NCBI GenBank assembly: GCA_029959085.1 | Contig: JARWIR010000003.1 | Location: 34,778,005-34,842,004 of the forward strand | Source of the DNA: Nemophila menziesii | Lineage: Eukaryota > Streptophyta > Magnoliopsida > Boraginales > Hydrophyllaceae | Direction: 5' to 3' | DNA length: 64,000 nucleotides | Shown here: positions 59,448 to 64,000 of the stretch, in pieces | Layout of the letters: each line of letters opens with the position of its first letter | How positions within the stretch are numbered: position 1 is the first letter of the stretch | The notes under the pieces: model-generated | The model's input: the letters and a program-made list of their open reading frames with translations, nothing else | Database searches by the model: none | What the model was told of the DNA's origin: nothing | Made by a program: the position numbers and the translations under genes

Positions 59448-60812
59448 TGATGGTCTTTGGACTGAATTGGGTCAACCCCACAAGCCTCTTCAACTTCCAA
59501 TCCTTCAAGAAGACCCTCTTCATACCACTTTTCAATACTTTCATCAGTTTCAATTTTATCAGCCTCAAGTGCATCAGCCATCTCATCATCATCTCCACAA
59601 GTGGAGTCAACAAGAGTTGCTGGAACTTGAGAAGGTAAGTCTTCATCAAATGGGAGACCTAGATCTTCCCTTACTTGTTTAGTTCTATTCTTATTCCTTT
59701 CAGTAGACCTAAAGCAGATGTTATGATTCGAATTTTGAGTGATAATAGGGTCTATTTTAACTTTAGGCTCCAAGTCCAAGTTTGGACCCAATTTATGATT
59801 CTCTTCATTTGGGCCACAAAGTTCAATAACCTCTTCTTTATTTAAAGGCCTCTGATCAGTTTTGAAGGCTACACCCTCAAGAGTAGTTTGGCCCAAATTA
59901 ATTGATGGAGTAAGCAAAGAATTCTGAACATAATTGCCACTCTGAACAATACCCTCCAGGTTGGGATTAATAGAGACATCAATTTCTCCTTCCTCAAACA
60001 CCTTATCTTTCTTCTTATATTTGTTCTTTAGAGGTTTCTTAGTCATCTGATTATAATTGTTGTTCTTAACGGCTTTAAAAACAAATTTCTTATATCTTTT
60101 TTCTTGCTCAGTAAACTTGATCCAATTCCCAATCTATTCGCAAGTTCATTTTGGTTATCACGGTTTCTTTCTTCATGAGAAACAATTCCACACTTACAAC
60201 AAAAATCAAACAACTTTTCATACTTAAATGATATCCAAACAGTTTGGGTCTGAGATATTTTAAAGTTAAAACCCTCTAATAGGGGTTTTAAAACAGAGCA
60301 TTCAACCCTTGCTCTAATACTCGGATTTTCCTTAAATATCAAAGGGTCAGGAAGAGCAATTCAATAACTTTACCAATTTTTGAAGCAATTTTTGCAACAT
60401 TTGATTCCTTAATAAACAGAGGTGGAATTCCAAAAATACGAATCCAAAAAGCCGTTTTATCTAGAAGTGAAGGGTTTTGAAAAGTCTCATCATATATCTG
60501 CACTAACACATGGAAACCAAAGATATGATATGGTCTATTCACCCATACAATTTCGAGGTCTTTATCCTTATCAAAATGTACAGTACACATATTAATTCCT
60601 CTTTTATCAATAGTTATGCGGCCAGAAATACCCCAATATTGAATAATGATTTTCTTAAGATAGCTAAGATTAATGATACCTGACGCAGTGATGCGTATAA
60701 GAAGTTTTGGATCTTCAAGCTTAGAGTAAACAGCCTCTCTGTCAGGTGATAGACATAACTCATCTTCATCCTTTTCTTTCTTGTCATCATTAATACCCGC
60801 AATAAATGCCAT
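59444..60812 (-). pseudogene. LINE ORF1 (DUF4283 and zinc knuckle)
   Basis: ATG at 60812 (MAFIAGINDDKK). The DUF4283 part includes VWVNRPYHIFGFHVLVQIYD and FWIRIFGIPP. After a frame change near 60340, the knuckle region is KLFDFCCKCGIVSHEERNR, where the usual last Cys is Asn. Another frame change near 60045 leads into an acidic C-terminal tail ending DHQ. ORF1 proteins bind the element RNA. The ORF1 stop and the ORF2 start overlap as ATGA at 59447-59444. Confidence 0.8.
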
Positions 60813-61085
60813 AGTATAATATAACTAGAAGATAATAATGAAGGTAAACTCTATAAAGCACTTGAATGTAACTTTAAGATAACAAATCGATAAAATAGAG
60901 AAGTAGGGAATGCTCAGTTTCATAGATCTGTAAAAGATCTTAAAAGAAAACTGTAAAATAAGCAGAAAACAAAGGAAGCAGAGAGGGCGGAGATGCGGCG
61001 ATAAGGGTTAGGGTAAGGCGGTGGATCGAGTTTTAGGAGGAGAGGGGTTTTTTGGTAAGCGTGCCTGGGAGCGTTTTAGAGAGAG

Positions 61086-61807
61086 CACCTATTATTTAAT
61101 CTGTTCAAAGTTATTAGTAAATCAATTTGGTTGTACTTTTTATCCGTATTTTATTATTTTGTTGTATAAATACAAATTCTAATTATTTTATAAATTTATA
61201 CATTTATTACCAATTAATTATTTTATTAATTTTAATATTTCATTAGATTATATAGATAGAACATTGATTTACAATCCTTATAAGATTTTATTTAAGTGAA
61301 TTTGTGAATTAGTAAAATAGTAAATTTTTTATAGTCGGTTAATAGTAAGTTTTTGATGAACAGATAATATTTATTTAAATGAATTAGTGGATTTTTGGTT
61401 GGATGTTCACTTGAATTAAGTGAATAAGTAATTTTTTATTAGATTTTATAATAATTTAAAATTCAATTAGCATCTTTTAGAAATTAGAGTTTATCATATT
61501 TAACATTTGAGGAGAGACCAATTAAATATCTAATTTTTTTTATCTTAACTTCCAAGGAGCCTCATTTTAAATGTTCGGTTAAGGCCACTTTTTTTTTTCT
61601 TTTATCAACCGGTTAAGGCCACTTAAATGTCAAGACCGACCCAGTCTATAATAAATATATAAAAGAGTAAATAAATTTTTCAGAAGTAATAAAGAAAATC
61701 AACACTTGAACTCACTAAAATTGACTTTAATTTTGATAAATCTAAAATTCCAAACTCACTAGAGCCAACTCGTGATGAGATTCTTTTAAACAACAGAGTA
61801 AAAATTA
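61086..61807. other. AT-rich spacer
   Basis: No gene. Pyrimidine runs and partial similarity to transposon flank motifs around 61550-61640. Confidence 0.45.
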
Positions 61808-61819
61808 GTTTCTTCCCCT

Positions 61820-61823
<4 letters not shown>

Positions 61824-61867
<44 letters not shown>

Positions 61868-63769
61868 GTCGAAACTCCACTTTATTACGTCAAACCAAGT
61901 TATTACAGCCACTATTCACATTACTAATATTTACATAAAAGAGACTCGTCATACTACCCATCTGAACTCGTATCATCCACGTATTCCACTGTATCCAATA
62001 TAGATTGCGAGAAATGCTAGTTGTCGAGAAATAACCCCAAATCACTCGTATATCATATGTCTTAAACCCCCTCGCACCTTTCCAAATCCCCGTGAAAAGA
62101 ACAACACCAACACCACACACACAACAACCAAAAATCAAAAGGAGGTACTTAATCACGATTAGCATCGCTACCGTGACTTGCCCCAGTGTAAAACACCAGA
62201 AGTCCTCCCATAGAAACAAAACCCATATTTGGGTTTGAACCACGGAGGAGAGGACACGTTGAGGGTAATACTTGTACTTAACCCGAATAGTATCAGCGTT
62301 ACCAATTATCCTTATCCCACACAATATCCTATTTTGGACCCATACCCAACAAAATCTGGCCCAATTCGCCCCTGGACTCCAAATCGTCAACCTATGTTCT
62401 TTCATTTTCTTTATCAAAATTCCTCTAACATTCTTCCAGTTCCGATATCTCACTGCTAATTGTGCTATATATTGTTTCCCCTCTAATTTATACTTAATAT
62501 TGATATCAAGTTGTTTCCCCACCGTGTTAATATTCTTAGAAAATATAAAAGTCACCATCACAGACCCATAGTCTGTGCTCCCCTTTTTATGTCTAATTAC
62601 ATAATAAACTGGAAGACCCAAATCGAGAGAATAGCGATGACATTGGATTTTAGGTATACCTGTTAAGTTGTGCTGATTTTTCGCTTCATCGTTATAACTT
62701 GTCTTCCTTGGTCTCTGTAAACTGCTGTTTTGCACTCCATCTGTTCTCCATATCGTTTCTTGATTCCCCTTCATATTCCTAATAATTGTATCCTTCTGTC
62801 CTGATTTAATTAATTTTTTTTCTTGCTCCTCGTCGATCTTTATTATACTCTGTTCCATTTCTGCAATTTGTTTCCCCTTCGCTGTATTCCTTATCTTCTT
62901 CTCGGTTTCCCATTTCTGCAATTTCTTCCCTTGTTCATTCCTTTTTTTATCGGTTCTCCTACCCATATCTTGGCTAACCGATAGACACCCAATCATCGAG
63001 ACGCCTGCTACTCTTCTTCCTGCACTCCCGGTTGTCTTCGATAGATTTTTCCCCATGTTATTTTGAAGCACGCCCTTTCTCCATAGCTTCCTCTGTTGGC
63101 CATGACCGATCTTCCACTCACGAGCGGCCTCACCTCTATCCTTGATATCCTTATCCCACTTAGTAGTATACAATTCATATATATTCCTTTTATACCCAGT
63201 GTAATCCGACCATCTATCCTCTGTTTTACCCCAAATAAAGACTTTCCTTTTGAAATCAATATTGTCTTTATTACTAACACATAATTTATCCTCAGTATCG
63301 TAGTTGTTATTATATCTTTGAGTTATATATTCTTTCCTCATATATCTATCATATATGTTATGTTCAGTAAATAAAAAGATTCGAGAGAGCACCTGACTAG
63401 CTTCATTTATTTGTGTTTCCATCTCCATAATCTGACTTTGGCAAAGAATCCAACATCTGGTTGATGATAAGTGGCTAGCCCGATTCTCTGTAACCATCCT
63501 CTCCGTAGTCTTATGAATCGAGAAGTAGTAACTATTGTTACGCTTGTTATTCATGTTCCTTAAGTGCTTTAATATCTGGTAATCTGTAAAGTGCCCATCA
63601 GAAAATTCGCTCATCTTGGCCCTCCTTATCTCACTATGTGTTAGTATTTTCAAAATAGCCTGATAATTGGATGTTGTGTATCTCGATCGTGTTTGTATGA
63701 TTGTATTAGTATGGAATAGTGAAGATTTGCTGTATAATTTGTTAGGATAATGATGAAGGTGGAGTCGGT
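61824..63769 (-). mobile_element. Young poly(A)-tailed retroposon with a 574-codon ORF
   Basis: The same 16 bases GTTTCTTCCCCTAATT flank both ends (61808-61823 and 63770-63785). The left end is a pure T run of about 44 (61822-61866), which is the poly(A) tail on the minus strand. The 5' end is at 63769. This is a LINE-type retroposition product with an intact target duplication. A complete pure tail and perfect flanks mean it is recent. It could be a non-autonomous LINE or a retrocopied transcript. Confidence 0.88.
61890..63614 (-). CDS. Unrecognised 574-residue ORF in the retroposon
   Basis: First ATG at 63614 (MSEFSDGHFTDYQ). The N-terminal two thirds are rich in Lys, Arg, Glu, Gln and Asn (for example KKRNEQGKKLQKWETEKK), the last third is rich in Trp, Val, Ile and Phe with a hydrophobic stretch (MLIVIKYLLLIFGCCVCGVG) that could span a membrane. 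The 5' leader is about 155 bases and the 3' end to the tail about 24 bases, with an AATAAA signal at 61877-61882. I see no reverse transcriptase, endonuclease or zinc knuckle. The ORF may be coding or an open frame by chance in a non-coding retroposon; its length with no stop argues for coding or very recent origin. Confidence 0.5.
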   Translation of the reverse strand: MSEFSDGHFTDYQILKHLRNMNNKRNNSYYFSIHKTTERMVTENRASHLSSTRCWILCQSQIMEMETQINEASQVLSRIFLFTEHNIYDRYMRKEYITQRYNNNYDTEDKLCVSNKDNIDFKRKVFIWGKTEDRWSDYTGYKRNIYELYTTKWDKDIKDRGEAAREWKIGHGQQRKLWRKGVLQNNMGKNLSKTTGSAGRRVAGVSMIGCLSVSQDMGRRTDKKRNEQGKKLQKWETEKKIRNTAKGKQIAEMEQSIIKIDEEQEKKLIKSGQKDTIIRNMKGNQETIWRTDGVQNSSLQRPRKTSYNDEAKNQHNLTGIPKIQCHRYSLDLGLPVYYVIRHKKGSTDYGSVMVTFIFSKNINTVGKQLDINIKYKLEGKQYIAQLAVRYRNWKNVRGILIKKMKEHRLTIWSPGANWARFCWVWVQNRILCGIRIIGNADTIRVKYKYYPQRVLSSVVQTQIWVLFLWEDFWCFTLGQVTVAMLIVIKYLLLIFGCCVCGVGVVLFTGIWKGARGFKTYDIRVIWGYFSTTSISRNLYWIQWNTWMIRVQMGSMTSLFYVNISNVNSGCNNLV

Positions 63770-63785
63770 GTTTCTTCCCCTAATT

Positions 63786-64000
63786 AAAGTGCTTAGAAAC
63801 TTCGCAGAACTAAAAGAAAACATCCCCGAGTTCACAGAAAGTATAACATCAAACAGCAATAATTTAATACACACATCAGATTTCTTGTCAGTACAATCCT
63901 GATTTAATCTACATTTGAGCATGATCATGTAATTATCATTAAAAGTAGACATGCAACTCCAATATTGTCAAACATCATTATATCTAACAACCAACAATTA
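63786..64000. other. Right edge of window
   Basis: A short minus-strand open stretch (to 63952) crosses the retroposon boundary, so it is not a gene as read. Nothing recognised. Confidence 0.4.

Larger units (their letters stand above)
58190..61085 (-). mobile_element. LINE missing its reverse transcriptase and 3' end
   Basis: Reading leftward on the minus strand: a GC-richer 5' leader (60840-61085), ORF1, ORF2 endonuclease, and the helical linker before the reverse transcriptase. It stops at about 58190. The reverse transcriptase, RNase H and poly(A) tail are absent, the reverse of the usual 5' truncation. Confidence 0.8.

Noticed and set aside
62229..62571. Plus-strand ORFs across the retroposon
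   Set aside because: They are opposite to the poly(A) orientation and overlap the long minus-strand frame.

Overview
The window is nuclear DNA of a flowering plant, most likely a eudicot. It is AT-rich, has genes with introns, and is crowded with plant transposon classes (Ty1/copia, Ty3/gypsy, LINE, Mutator-like, hAT, PIF/Harbinger, Helitron). Nothing in it fixes the species. No rRNA, tRNA or CRISPR array is visible.

The only recognisable host gene family is a cluster of four plus-strand PHLOEM PROTEIN 2 (PP2)-like genes, here called A (7-1590), B (13044-14327), A' (21831-23313) and B' (35420-37517). Exon 1 encodes a long Ala/Lys/Glu heptad-repeat coil. Exons 2 and 3 encode the PP2 lectin-type domain. 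A and A' look intact. B keeps only the coil. B' has a frameshift between coil and lectin domain. Intron 1 of A, A' and B' appears to use a GC donor.

The cluster arose by a large tandem segmental duplication. Bases 1 to about 13.9 kb match about 21.8 to 36.3 kb. Each copy holds the same order: PP2 gene A, a dead MuDR-like transposase gene, a truncated gypsy element with a tRNA-Asp-type primer site, a solo LTR carrying a minisatellite, a minus-strand RNase H-like fragment, and coil gene B. Copy 2 alone later received a 482-bp hAT-like element and an expanded AT microsatellite.

Between the copies (14.3-21.7 kb) lie a Mutator-type MITE, a Helitron helicase remnant, a broken copia element, a probable tRNA-derived SINE and a Pack-MULE-like element nested in the SINE target-site duplication. 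Downstream of B' are a scrambled neutral-invertase fragment and a tandem copia array with three LTRs and two interiors (38.2-47.9 kb). Then come a complete but dead copia element with identical 5-bp flanks (48.9-53.7 kb), a further copia remnant, LINE remnants, and a very young poly(A)-tailed retroposon (61.8-63.8 kb) with a 16-bp target duplication and a 574-codon ORF that I do not recognise.

I do not see a coordinated new multi-gene system. The most novel material is the coil-PP2 fusion family with its repeat-driven length changes, and the young ORF-bearing retroposon.
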